DNA from: Ichthyophthirius multifiliis
Taxonomy: Eukaryota; Ciliophora; Oligohymenophorea; Hymenostomatida
Reading direction: 5' to 3'
Assembly (NCBI RefSeq): GCF_000220395.1
Contig: NW_004085958.1
Coordinates: forward strand, 1 to 64,000
DNA: 64,000 nucleotides
The position numbers were made by a program, and so were the translations under genes. The number at the start of each line of letters is the position of its first letter. The stretch's first letter is position 1. The notes beneath the pieces are model-generated. The model ran no database searches, was not told the origin of the DNA, and saw nothing but the letters and a program-made list of their open reading frames with translations. Below are positions 28,647 through 38,928 of this stretch, one piece after another.

Positions 28647-28989
28647 TATATTTTATTTATTTATTCTAAAATAATAATTAAACTATTATTTTGTTAACAT
28701 AAAAATTTATAATTGTAATTTAATTATATTCTTTAAAACCTTGTTGTTGTTTTCCTGAGACACTTTTATGGGATTTATAACAAAACAAAAAAAAGAAAAA
28801 TTTGAAAAGTCCAAAAAAATTTTGGTTAAAATTATTTGATTAGAATTATTAAAATATGGCAATTTAATATCAAAAATAATAAAAATTAAAAATTCTTAAA
28901 ATATTATATATAAAATATATATATATATATATTTTATTTTATTTTTTAAAAAAATACATATAATAATAAAAAACTATTTTTTTTTCTTT
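28647..28989. other. Spacer between convergent genes, with a G+C-richer island
   Basis: Mostly A+T. About 28738-28790 is noticeably richer in G and C than its surroundings. It could be a small exon (plus-strand frame reads KPCCCFPETLLWDL) or part of a non-coding RNA, but nothing is recognisable. A TA run follows at about 28915. Confidence 0.3.
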
Positions 28990-30874
28990 TCAATTTGAAT
29001 CATTATTATTAGGAGCATTTTAATTTTGTAAATTATTTGTACTTTCGGAAAAAAGATGTCTTTTTTTATGCAAAAACTCATAGGCATCTGTATAAACATC
29101 ATAAGCTTCATTAACATCAACCATTAAAGTATTATAAGTGTCCTAGTTTTAAATAAAGCTTTGTAGATCATTTTCGCTATCATCATCACTATCCTAATTA
29201 TCAGCCTTTTTTAAAAAGAATTAAAATTATAGGGTTTTTATTTGAATATATAGTTACCTAAAAGAATTTCTAAAATGAGTTTTTCATCATAGATTGATGT
29301 TACGATTATTCAATATTCAAAATAAATTTAGCTATCTATGAAGGTTTAAATTCTTTTATTAAGTTTTACATAGTGTCATCTAAAGTGCTCAATTCTTTTT
29401 TCATTTTTTGTTTGGTTTCATACATTTAATTAACTAAACTTTATTTTAAATATATTTATTTTTTAAAGATATTTTTTTTTTTTTTTTTACATTTCAAGTT
29501 TTTCATTTTCTTTTGTTAACTTTTTTTGCATTTTGAGTGCTTTAGTTTTCTATTTTTCTGATAATTATAATGATTAAATTATTTTAGGGAATTCAGGTCT
29601 TTTTATTTAATTATTTTTTTATTTAATATATATTTAAAATAATACTCTTAATTTTTATCTTATTAATTATAATCATCTTCTTTTTCATTTTCTTTTGAAA
29701 ATATATCTTTATTTTCTGAAGCAGCATAAAGAATGTATTTTACATGGACAGGTAACATCTATTCAGTGATTTATTTAAAACAATAATCTAAAATCATAAG
29801 TTTATCAGGATTATTAGAACCAAACTTTTTCTATTTTGATTTAATTTAGTTATATAATTTGATATTACTTTTAGAACATCTATAATAGTTGCAATATCGC
29901 TTTCACTTGCATTACTATTTAATGCATTTTTTAGGTTTGATAATAAAATAGTTTTATTTGTTTGTTATTCGTTTTTCTTAATTTTTTTTTTTTTTTTTTT
30001 TTAAATTAAATTTATTGATTTTTTTTACACATTAGATTTAATTTTAAAGATTATTTAATAAGTTTTCACTAGATTAACATATTTTTTTTGATTCTGCAAG
30101 AATATCAGAAAGAGATGTTACCTTTTTTTAATTTAACAAAAAATTAAATAATTTTTTACTTTATTTTCTAATAACTCTAAATATATTTTTTTCTTTTTCT
30201 TGAGTTTCTTGCCGATTCTCTGTTTCTGACTAATTTTTAATTATCTTTTCTATCAGTAGTATCATTTAAAAGTTATTAGCCTAAAATATAGATTATATAG
30301 AAAATAAATAAATATAAAAATTTTATTAATTATAATAATTAATTTCTATATGAATTATTTGTTTAATATAAAATTATTTTAAATTTTTAATACATTTTTA
30401 TATTTTTTACCATTTAATTCATTTAATCCATAACTGGTTTTTGCCTTTTTAATTATTTTTGCGTCTAATCTAAAAAAATATTTTGTGTTTAATATGTAAA
30501 AAAATACTTATTGTTTACTTATTCACTGATGGTTTATCTAAAATTGGTAAATTATCAACAGATGTTTTAATTAAAGTATTTATTTTTTTAATATATGTAT
30601 TTTTAGAATTAGATTATTTTGTTTTATTTTAATTTTCTTATTTTTAATTAAATATCTAAACATCTTCAGCCTTTTGTATCATATTATTTTATACTTATTA
30701 GTCCTGTAATATATATAAAATTATATAATTAATATTATGATATTTAAATATTTATATATTTAATTTATTTAATGTTAAATAAATATTCCTTTCAAATACT
30801 TGTAAATTTGGAATATTTTAGTTATAATCATATTGATAATTAAACTCAAAACCTTTTTAATTATTATTTTACAT
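28990..30874 (-). CDS. bZIP transcription factor with a long C-terminal region
   Basis: A predicted DNA-binding protein of 443 aa. The basic region NQKLVRNRESARNSRKRKK (about residues 103-121) has the invariant N-x-x-S/A-A-x-x-S-R pattern. It is followed by a leucine-zipper-like heptad segment (IYLELLENKVTSLSDIL). After this come a helical region, a second coiled coil (roughly 265-320) containing KPSQIAKFILNIEQ, an acidic stretch (DNQDSDDDSEN) and an N-rich tail. Nine introns fit: 29206-29257, 29439-29490, 29599-29645, 29831-29868, 29977-30028, 30122-30159, 30281-30410, 30470-30518 and 30704-30799. One base is missing at T7 30186-30192 (plus view), within the basic-region/zipper junction. With it the coding length is exactly 444 codons. 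Target genes cannot be read from the sequence. Confidence 0.8.
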
Positions 30875-31572
30875 TTCACTAAAACAATCTTTTAATCTTT
30901 TTTTTTTTTTTTTTTTTTAATAAAAATTATTCTAATTGCATAAATTAAATATAAAAAAATATATAATTTAATTGTTTTTTATATCTAATATTATATTTTT
31001 TAAATTATTTTATAAAATCTATTAAATTATTTTTGTATTTTTTTTTTTTAAATATGATAAAAATTTATTATTTTCATACAAAAAAATAATATATTATTCT
31101 TAAAAAATAAATTATAATTTACAGAAATAATTAAATATAATATTATTTTTAAAAATTATCTTATTTTATAATCTTTAGAAATTATAAATTATTAAAGAAC
31201 TTTATTACAAATACATTTTATATTTCTAATTTAAAATAGTTTCTTTGGATAAATTAACAATATTTATCTATATTCAAAACTATATTTTTATAATTTTATT
31301 TTGAATAATATCAAAATAATATGTTATATTATCTATATATGCTCTAAAAGTATTATATTATTTATCTTAAATAATACTTTTATAAATTAATGAAGAATTA
31401 AATTTTTTGTAAATATTAATTAGTAAAATTTGATTAATTAATTTTAAATTTAAAAAAAATAAAAGTAAAATTTAAAAAAAAATAGTAAAAATAAATAAAT
31501 ATAAAAAACAAATAAGAATAAATTATAGAAAAAAATATAGATGAATATTAAATTATTTTAAAAATTTAAATA
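30875..31572. other. Intergenic A+T-rich spacer
   Basis: Poly-T tract upstream of the bZIP gene, then A+T-rich DNA. No feature recognised. Confidence 0.45.
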
Positions 31573-32000
31573 TCATTAAAGTCCCCCAATATTTTTAATA
31601 AATTTATATAAAAATGCTAATCCAATAAAAGTATATATAAATTAATATTTTTATATACTAATTAATTAATATTCTTATTTTCCTTCTTCAAATAATCTTT
31701 CTACCCAATCATTCAGTTTTGATATTTCTTCTTAGTTATTTTAAGTCATTAATTTATTATAATCTTATATTAATTTCGATTAGTTAATATTATCATCAAT
31801 ACTATATTAAACTTCTAAATAATTATCCTTAATATTAACTGCTATAGGTTTTTCTAAGGATATTATAAATTACTATGAAATAAATCACAAAAGTAAGGAT
31901 TTTATTATTATTGCATATTAGATTCGTAATCCTAATATATAATTTTATTTATGTTTTTGTATAATTATTCTTTTTCTTTTAATTAATTAAATTTATTCAT
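31573..32000 (-). CDS. Small tail-anchored membrane protein, family unknown
   Basis: About 142 aa. The N-terminal part is Q/N-rich, followed by a soluble segment (IAVNIKDNYLEVQYSIDD, then NDWVERLFEEGKQEYQ). A single hydrophobic segment near the C-terminus (FIYTFIGLAFLYKFIKNI) is followed by only GGLQ, the layout of a tail-anchored protein. The frame is continuous if one base is added at T5 31849-31853 (plus view), giving 143 codons; the alternative is a 20-bp GT...AG intron. A role in membrane tethering is possible but is only inferred from topology. Confidence 0.5.
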
Positions 32001-33544
32001 TTTATTTATTAAATTTTTATTTTCATATTAAAATTTTTTGTTTGCCTTTTGAAAATGTATTTATTATATATGTTAAGAAAACGATCTTCTTAAAAAATGT
32101 TAACTAATATTTTAAAAACATGATATATTTATACTAGGCTAATATTTATCCATTCAAAAAAAAATAAAAAGAAAAAAAAGTAATTTATTTTTATCTTTAT
32201 TAATTATTTAAGAAAATATATAATACTATAAATTATTATATGGTATAAAGATATTATAATAAATAAATTTAATAAAAGTATATATAATAAATTAAATATA
32301 AATTTATAAAAATTATTAAATATTATTAAAAATATTTTAATATATGTTAATCTTTATATTTATATAGATATCTTTATTAATAAGTTTTTTTAAAAAATAA
32401 TTTTTAAATATATATATTATCTCATAATAGTTTATATTTTTTAAAATTTCATTCTTATTTATTTTATTTACATATCAATAATAATTAAAATAAATTTTAA
32501 TTAATTATTATTTTAATTTTTACAAAAAATATATATATATATTTATTTATATATAATTATAAATTCGTTTTTAGAAATTTAATTTTCTACTTTACTCTAA
32601 TTTTTTTTTTTTCATATTATTACTTACATAAATTTTTTAAATTAATAAGATAATTTTATTAAAGAAATATTGTAAAAAAGTAGTGTATTTTTAATTATAT
32701 ATTGATTAAATTCATTAAATAATGTAATTTTAATAAACATTTAAGTAAAGTAATATTTTTACAATTTTTTTATCTTTATTTTGATCTGTACTTTTTTAAA
32801 AAAATAATAAACAAATAAAAAAAATGATTTTTTTTTTAAAAAGTAATTAAAAAACATTTCGAAATAAACTAAGGAAGATATAATATCGAAAAAAGAAAAT
32901 AATAAATATCAAAAAATAAATTTATTTCAATATAAAAGTTTATAAAATATAAAATATTAAAAATTATTTTAAATTTATTAAATTATAATTTTTTCAAATA
33001 AGTTATATTGTTATATTATTATTAACATTTTATAAATATAAATATTATAATCCAAAATAATTTTTAAAATTAAAAATTAAAGATATGAATTAAAAAATTT
33101 ATAAGAAATAAATTAATTTATAGGTTTATAAATATTTTTTATTTTAAAAAAAATTTATATTAAAATATTTTATTAAATTCTATTTAATTTTCTATTATTT
33201 ATATATATATGTTAATAAAAAATATATAAATATATATGTATATTATTAAATATATATATATATATATATATATTATTTTATATTTTATTTTTATATATTT
33301 TTTTTTTTATTTTATTTTTATATTTTATATATATATAAATCTTTATTTATTTTTATTTATATATATTTTAATATATTTATATATCAATATATATATATTT
33401 CTATATATATATATTTTACTAAAAATTTTTATTTATAATTAAAATTAGTTTAAAATTACTAAATAAAAGATAATTATTTTTTTTATAATTTATATATTAT
33501 AATTTATATTAAATTAATATTAAAACTAAAAAACATAATTTAAA
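32001..33544. other. Long A+T-rich intergenic region with TA microsatellite
   Basis: About 1.5 kb of almost pure A+T. A (TA)n tract lies at about 33250-33272. Open frames here are I/Y/F-rich translations of TA and T runs, not genes. No RNA gene or conserved element seen. Confidence 0.5.
33250..33272. repeat. (TA)n microsatellite
   Basis: About 11 perfect TA units. In one frame they encode an artificial I/Y-rich peptide, which should not be annotated as a protein. Confidence 0.75.
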
Positions 33545-34239
33545 TCAATTACTTTCATTAATGTAAATTTTAAATATTTAATTATTTCCTTCACTAAATA
33601 AGAATTACTTAATTAGATTTTTTTCTTATAGATGTTAATCAAATATTTTTTCACTTATACCTGCTCTAACTCTTGTGGCTATATATACTATTAGATTTTT
33701 ATTATTATCAAATAATTTTCTTAAACTTACAGTTAAAGGTTCTATACTTGCAATCCAAAACATAATATCAGCTCCAATTATAATGTCAAATTTTATATTT
33801 TTATGTTATTTTAAAAATTCCTTTATATTTTTATTATTTTAAAAAATTGTATTATTTTTTTTACATTTTCTCCCCATTTAAATATATTAATTTCTACATT
33901 TTTATTATTAGCATATTATTTATTTATTTCCATTAATTCATGAATTATTTCATTACCATCTGTTATATATACTTATTTTGCATATTAAGAACATACTAAA
34001 CCTGATAATCCTACACCTGCTCCTAGTTCTAAACATGTTTTATTCTTAAATGCCTCCTTGTTATCAACTATAAACTCAGCTAATTATTCAGCAGCTCTCC
34101 AGACTATTTATCCTGTCAAATCCCAATCAGTAGAGCACGAAACTGATGCTTAATACTCTTATTCACAATCTTTATATTAAAATTTTTTTAGAACATATTC
34201 TCTATTTATGAAAAGGTTTGCATCAAAATTATCTTCCAT
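33545..34239 (-). CDS. METTL21-type (family 16) protein-lysine methyltransferase
   Basis: A SAM-dependent seven-beta-strand methyltransferase of 216 aa, full length for the family. Visible motifs: TDWDLTGQIVWRAAEQLA (about residue 40, the conserved W-x-x-A lead-in), motif I LELGAGVGLSG (about 73), the motif II region YITDGNE (about 92), a tryptophan segment NIFKWGEN, and DIIIGADIMFW, the post-motif-II (D/E)xx(Y/F) position. One 44-bp intron (33821-33864) joins GEN to EFLKQHKN; the total is exactly 217 codons. The family methylates lysines of chaperones and elongation factors, but the substrate cannot be told from the sequence. Confidence 0.88.
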
Positions 34240-34525
34240 TTAATTGTAGTTTATATTATATTAAAAGTTAAAATTATTTTATATATAATGTTAAAAAAAT
34301 ATAATAGTAACTATTTTAATTTATTTTTATTTTTTATATTTTCTTTATTTTTTATTTAAAATAATTTAATTATTTATATAAAATTATTAACGATTATAGA
34401 TTAAAAATAAATAACTTGTAATAATTAAAAAGCCAAGTAAAAAATTATAAAAAAAGTTAATATTTTAAAAATAGAAAATTTACAAACAAATAATTAATTA
34501 TTTAATAATAAAAATATATTAATTT

Positions 34526-35294
34526 ATGCAGAATAATTAAGATAATTTAATTAAAATATATGAAAGCCTAAAAAACATTTAAAGTATATGTTAAGACAAA
34601 AAAAATATGTTTTCATTTAACTTACAAGATAATAACGATTGTGAAAAATTAGTTAATTATGTAGTTGATTAATAAAATTTAATACAATAATTATATTAAA
34701 AAATAGATTTTTTAGTTTAAGAAATATATAAAATATCTAATATACTAGAATAAATGACTTAATAAAATTAAAAAAACAGATAAAAATATGAATAAATTAA
34801 ACTTAATAATATCAATATTAATGGCTAAAATAAATAAAATTAAAATAATCTAGTAAAAATAGAAAATTCAATAAAAAATGAAAAATGTAAGACTTAATTA
34901 TATAATATTTTTTAAACATTATTTATAAATATCTTTTTATTAAGAAAATTAATGTTTTAATAATTAAAATGATAATAATACATTTTAGAATTTTAGAAAA
35001 CAAATAAATTAAGCAAATAATTAATATTTCATATATAATCATTCACATATACTACAAGAAAATCATATTTGTAAATAAAAATAGTAAATGTTGAATAAAA
35101 TTAATTAAAATTTAAATATGATAGAAATTAAAAAATATAAATTTAATGAAAATATTGTCAAATCAAATAATATAAAGTAAAAAGCATAAACAAGTTAATA
35201 TAGTAGAAGCTAATCGCCTTAGCATTACAATAATTATGATTAATATTTTAATATTGATTCTAATTATGGAAAATTATAAAAACCAGTTAAGTGA
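34526..35294 (+). CDS. Q/N-rich hypothetical protein
   Basis: A 236-aa product with one 58-bp intron (34887-34944); exon length is exactly 237 codons. The N-terminal half reads MQNNQDNLIKIYESLKNIQ and continues as a likely coiled coil (VDQQNLIQQLYQKIDFLVQE, then ISNILEQMTQQN). The C-terminal half is N/Q/Y/S-rich and probably disordered (SRSQSPQHYNNYDQYF). No enzymatic motif, signal peptide or membrane segment. About a fifth of the residues are Gln coded by TAA/TAG. Family not recognised. Confidence 0.55.
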
Positions 35295-36162
35295 ATAAAG
35301 TTACAATAAATTAAAATATATTTATTATATAAAAAATAATTAATATAAATAATAAATACTATATATAAAGATAAAATAAATAAAAAAATAACATTACATA
35401 TATATTATATGATTAAATAATATAGTAAAAATATAATATTCGAAATTATAAATAATATATAAATAAAATTTCAGATAATAATAATTAATAATAAAATTAA
35501 AACTATTCTAAATTTTAGAAAAACATAATATTTTATTTTAATTAAATCTTTTCATATTAATAATAATCAAAAAAAAAAATATTTATTAAATATAATTATA
35601 TTATTTAAATTTTTTAAAGTAATTAAATTAAATATATTTTTATATAAAAAAAAACATTATTTATTTAATTAAATAAATATTAATTTAATTAAAAATAATA
35701 TTATTCATTTAAATTATATATATAAATTAGACTATTTATGTATTTTATAATTTCAAAAAAAATAATATCTTATATTAGAATATGTTCTAAATTAGAAGAA
35801 ATATATATATTTCAAAAAAAATAGATATATTAAAAATATATTAAATTTGATATATTTTAGTATAAATTTTTTAATTTATTAATCTTTATTTATGTGTGTA
35901 TATTAAGTGTTTTTAGATTTTTCTTTTTATTAAAATATTCTCCTAAAAAAAAAAGTTTTAAATATTTTATTTTAACTTATAAAATTCAAATAAAAAGGAA
36001 GAGGAGCAGTATATTGATAATTAAAAGAGTAATGAAGATTATAGAAATATTCGTTTTCTTTACAATTATTATTTTGATTTAAAATTATATAATTATAATA
36101 TTTGTTATTAAAATTAATTTAATAACACATTTATTATTATCTTAATCTTGTAAAATAAATTA
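35295..36162. other. A+T-rich intergenic region
   Basis: A weak open frame at 35894-36082 would encode 62 aa of K/I/F-rich sequence (MCILSVFRFFFLLKYS...). It has no motif and no coding bias, and I do not call it a gene. Otherwise nothing seen. Confidence 0.4.
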
Positions 36163-36890
36163 ATGTAAGATTTAAAAGTTTCTTTAATATCAACTGTAAT
36201 TTTATTATTAATATTTTATTTCTATTGAGAACAAGATTATAAAATGTTTAAATTTATAAAAAAAACTGATATTAATTATTTAATTAAATAAGGATTTAGA
36301 GAATTTTATAAAGGAATTAAAACTTCATTAATTGTATCGCTTTTTAAGAACTTCAATATATTTACTTACTTATAAAAATATCAATTAAATTTTAAGCTTT
36401 TAAAATTAAATATAAAATATATAACAACCTGATTTATATCTGAATTAATATGTAATACAATACAATAATTATTTTTTGGTTATAACAAAACAATATAAAT
36501 ATAAAAATAAAAGCAAATACAAATTTAAATAAATATGTTTAATAAATTTATAATAATAATGGTTATAAAGGGGTTATTTTAAGCTATATAAGTATTTTTA
36601 ACTATGTTATATATTTTCTTTTATATGAAATATTTAAAAAAAAAAAAAGTTAATTATTAATAGTTCTTTTTATAAATTATGTGCTTTAGTATATATTTAT
36701 CTTAGTTATTTAATTGTTACTAAATAATAGTTATGTGCTTAAAATATTGATTTTATTAAACAAATTTATAATTTATATCAAATCAAGGATTTATTAAGAA
36801 TTTAAATGTAAAACCTTATTTTTAATATTATTAAAATAATTACATAAGAAATAATTTTAATTAATAATATAAAACTCAATTTATTCATAT
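36163..36890 (+). pseudogene. Decayed mitochondrial carrier (SLC25) gene
   Basis: Three fragments resemble the three-fold SLC25 repeat but in broken frames. The first has QGFREFYKGIKTSL. The second has FISELICNTIQQ and, in another frame, NNGYKGVILSYISIFNYV with LLYEIFKK. The third has LCALVYIYLSYLIVTKQQ. The PX[DE]XX[KR] signatures are absent or unrecognisable. In-frame TGA codons occur (about 36223 and 36430), and the frame shifts at least once. Other carriers in this window (53.3 and 55.9 kb) keep all their signatures, so this copy is probably a relic. An intact gene with many sequence errors is less likely. No restored sequence is proposed. Confidence 0.45.
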
Positions 36891-37669
36891 TATAAGTTAT
36901 GCTTTTATTTTTTGTTTCAATTAAATTGTTTTAAGAATTTATTAAAAGTACAATTTTTAAATTTATAAAATAAATAAAAACGAGTTGAAAATCACATATT
37001 TTTTTATTATTGGACTGTTTTTTAGAATTTTTTTAAAGTGGATCAATTAAATCTAATTGATTTTTTTTAAAAAAAAATAATTAATTAGAGACTATTAAAT
37101 TAGTAAAAATCAAATCATTACATTCCTATTACATATTATTAAATTATTTAAAATATATATGATTATATTAAATGAAAAGTGTAAGATTTATTTAAAAATG
37201 AACTTAAATAATTTTATTGGAAATTTATAAAATTAAATTCTAAGAATAATTTAAAATATTTATAAATAGGAAAAATTAAAAATAATTTTTAAAATAAAAA
37301 TTTGTAATTAATTTTTAATTATTTGTAATAATTAAATTAAATAAACACAAAATATATATAAAATTATTATTATATATATTATTTAATATATAAAAGACTT
37401 TTAAATATTTTATTTTTTTTAAATATATTTATGAATACATAAACTTAGATAACATAAAATGTTAATTAATAATTAATATATAATATACTAAAATTTATTA
37501 TAAGTATAAAAACAAAAATAAAATATAAATGCATTAATATATAAAAGTAAAATATATATATATATATATATATATGAAATAAATTATTATATTTAAATTA
37601 AAAATCTTTTAATTATTTATATATTACTTATATATTTATAAATATATGTACTTTTTTATTTATTTTATA
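36891..37669. other. A+T-rich spacer with (TA)n tract
   Basis: A (TA)12 microsatellite at about 37552-37575; otherwise poly-A/T. No coding signal. Confidence 0.45.
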
Positions 37670-38464
37670 TCATACTTCAATTGAATTATTAATTTTACAA
37701 AATTCATTTAAATTATTTTATTAAACATTTTCATAAAACCTTTTATTTTTATCCTCTTTTTATACAAAGATATTAGCTGTAAGATTTTTTTCATTAATTT
37801 TAATTTTATTGTGAATTTGTTATTAACATTTAACTAATTCATTAATAATAATCGTATTATTTTAATCTAATTCTAAAGCCTTTTAAAAATTTTTTCCAGC
37901 ACTTTAATAATTTTCACTTGTTAGGTATATTTTTCCTAATAGATAATATGCTTTTGAACTTTTATGGTCTAATTTTAAAGCTTCTATGCAAGCCTTTTCA
38001 GCATCTTATATATAATTGTTTTTTAAATGCATCATTTTTAAATAGGATAAGCATATGTTTTAGTAAATAATGACTTTTAAGTTTTTTATTTATTTTTTTT
38101 CCTTATCTGATTTACCATTTTCATCAAAATATTCCAAATCTTCATCACAAAAAAGTTCAGGTTTATTTTTCCAATTTGGACGTTTACTTTTTATATAACG
38201 AAATATACAGATAGCTTATTCATAAAATTTGGAAGCTTCTGCATATTACTTTTATTTAAATTTTTGATTTCCAGTCATTCTTAAAAGGTCGGAAACAAAA
38301 TATCTTTATAAAGGTGGTTATAGTATTACATTTGCAAAATTGTCTTAATAAAAAAGACCTTATTTAATAAATTAAGGAAAACTTTCAAATTTCTTAATTT
38401 TATAAAAACTTTCTTAATTCTTGTTTTTTAATTAATTTTAAAATAATTAAATATAATCTTCCAT
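37670..38464 (-). CDS. TPR co-chaperone-like protein (AIP/FKBP-type TPR domain without the PPIase)
   Basis: An intronless 264-aa protein (exactly 265 codons). The core is three tetratricopeptide repeats: GNQKFKQKQYAEASKFYEQAI (about residues 70-90), a second helix pair around NLKVIIYQNICLSYLKM, and KACIEALKLDHKSSKAYYL followed by GKIYLTSENYQSAGKNF. A long charged insert (RPNWKNKPELFCDEDLEY) separates the two helices of repeat 1, as in the FKBP51/52 and AIP group. These TPR domains usually bind the EEVD tail of Hsp90/Hsp70. No FKBP fold is visible; the first ~60 residues are helical and family-specific. The hydrophilic C-terminus has no membrane anchor. Hsp90 binding is inferred. Confidence 0.75.
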
Positions 38465-38928
38465 TTCCTTTAAAATTATATATATTGTTCAATATACTTT
38501 TATATTAAATTGAAAATGTTTATTAGTTTTTATTGATTTTTTTTTAAAAAATATGATATAATAAAGTTTTTTTTATGGTTTATATATAATTTTTTTTTTG
38601 GGAAAATATTATTTTTTACTTTAATATTTATTATACAATTGCATAATATGTTATATATTTTTATGTAAAGAAGAAAATAATACTAAATAAAATTTACTTT
38701 GTGAACATTAATTAATAAAAACTAAAATAATTGTTTTTTTTGAATAAAAAATATATAATTATTTATTTTTTTATAAAAAAAAAATTAGTTTTTTCTTATG
38801 CGATTATAAAGAGACTAATATTGTTTTAATAGAAATTAATTAAACATAATATTAAAAAATTAAAATTTTTAAAAAATTAAAATAAATTATTTAATTTTTT
38901 TTTTGAATTTCTATTAAAATTATTGTCA
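38465..38928. other. Short A+T-rich spacer between two minus-strand genes
   Basis: It should contain the 3' end of the RhoGEF gene and the promoter of the TPR gene. No motif can be singled out. Confidence 0.4.

Noticed and set aside
30875-31572. Poly-T tract as a promoter or terminator
   Set aside because: Poly-T and poly-A runs are everywhere in this DNA; there is no basis to assign a regulatory role.
33236-33442. 68-aa open frame
   Set aside because: It is the translation of a TA microsatellite and T runs (I/Y/F only), with no coding bias.
35894-36082. 62-aa plus-strand open frame
   Set aside because: K/I/F-rich, no motif and no upstream or downstream exon that fits; probably chance.
36223-36432. 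TGA read as tryptophan in the carrier relic
   Set aside because: TGA is the stop of every intact gene in the window, so a local change of meaning is less likely than gene decay.
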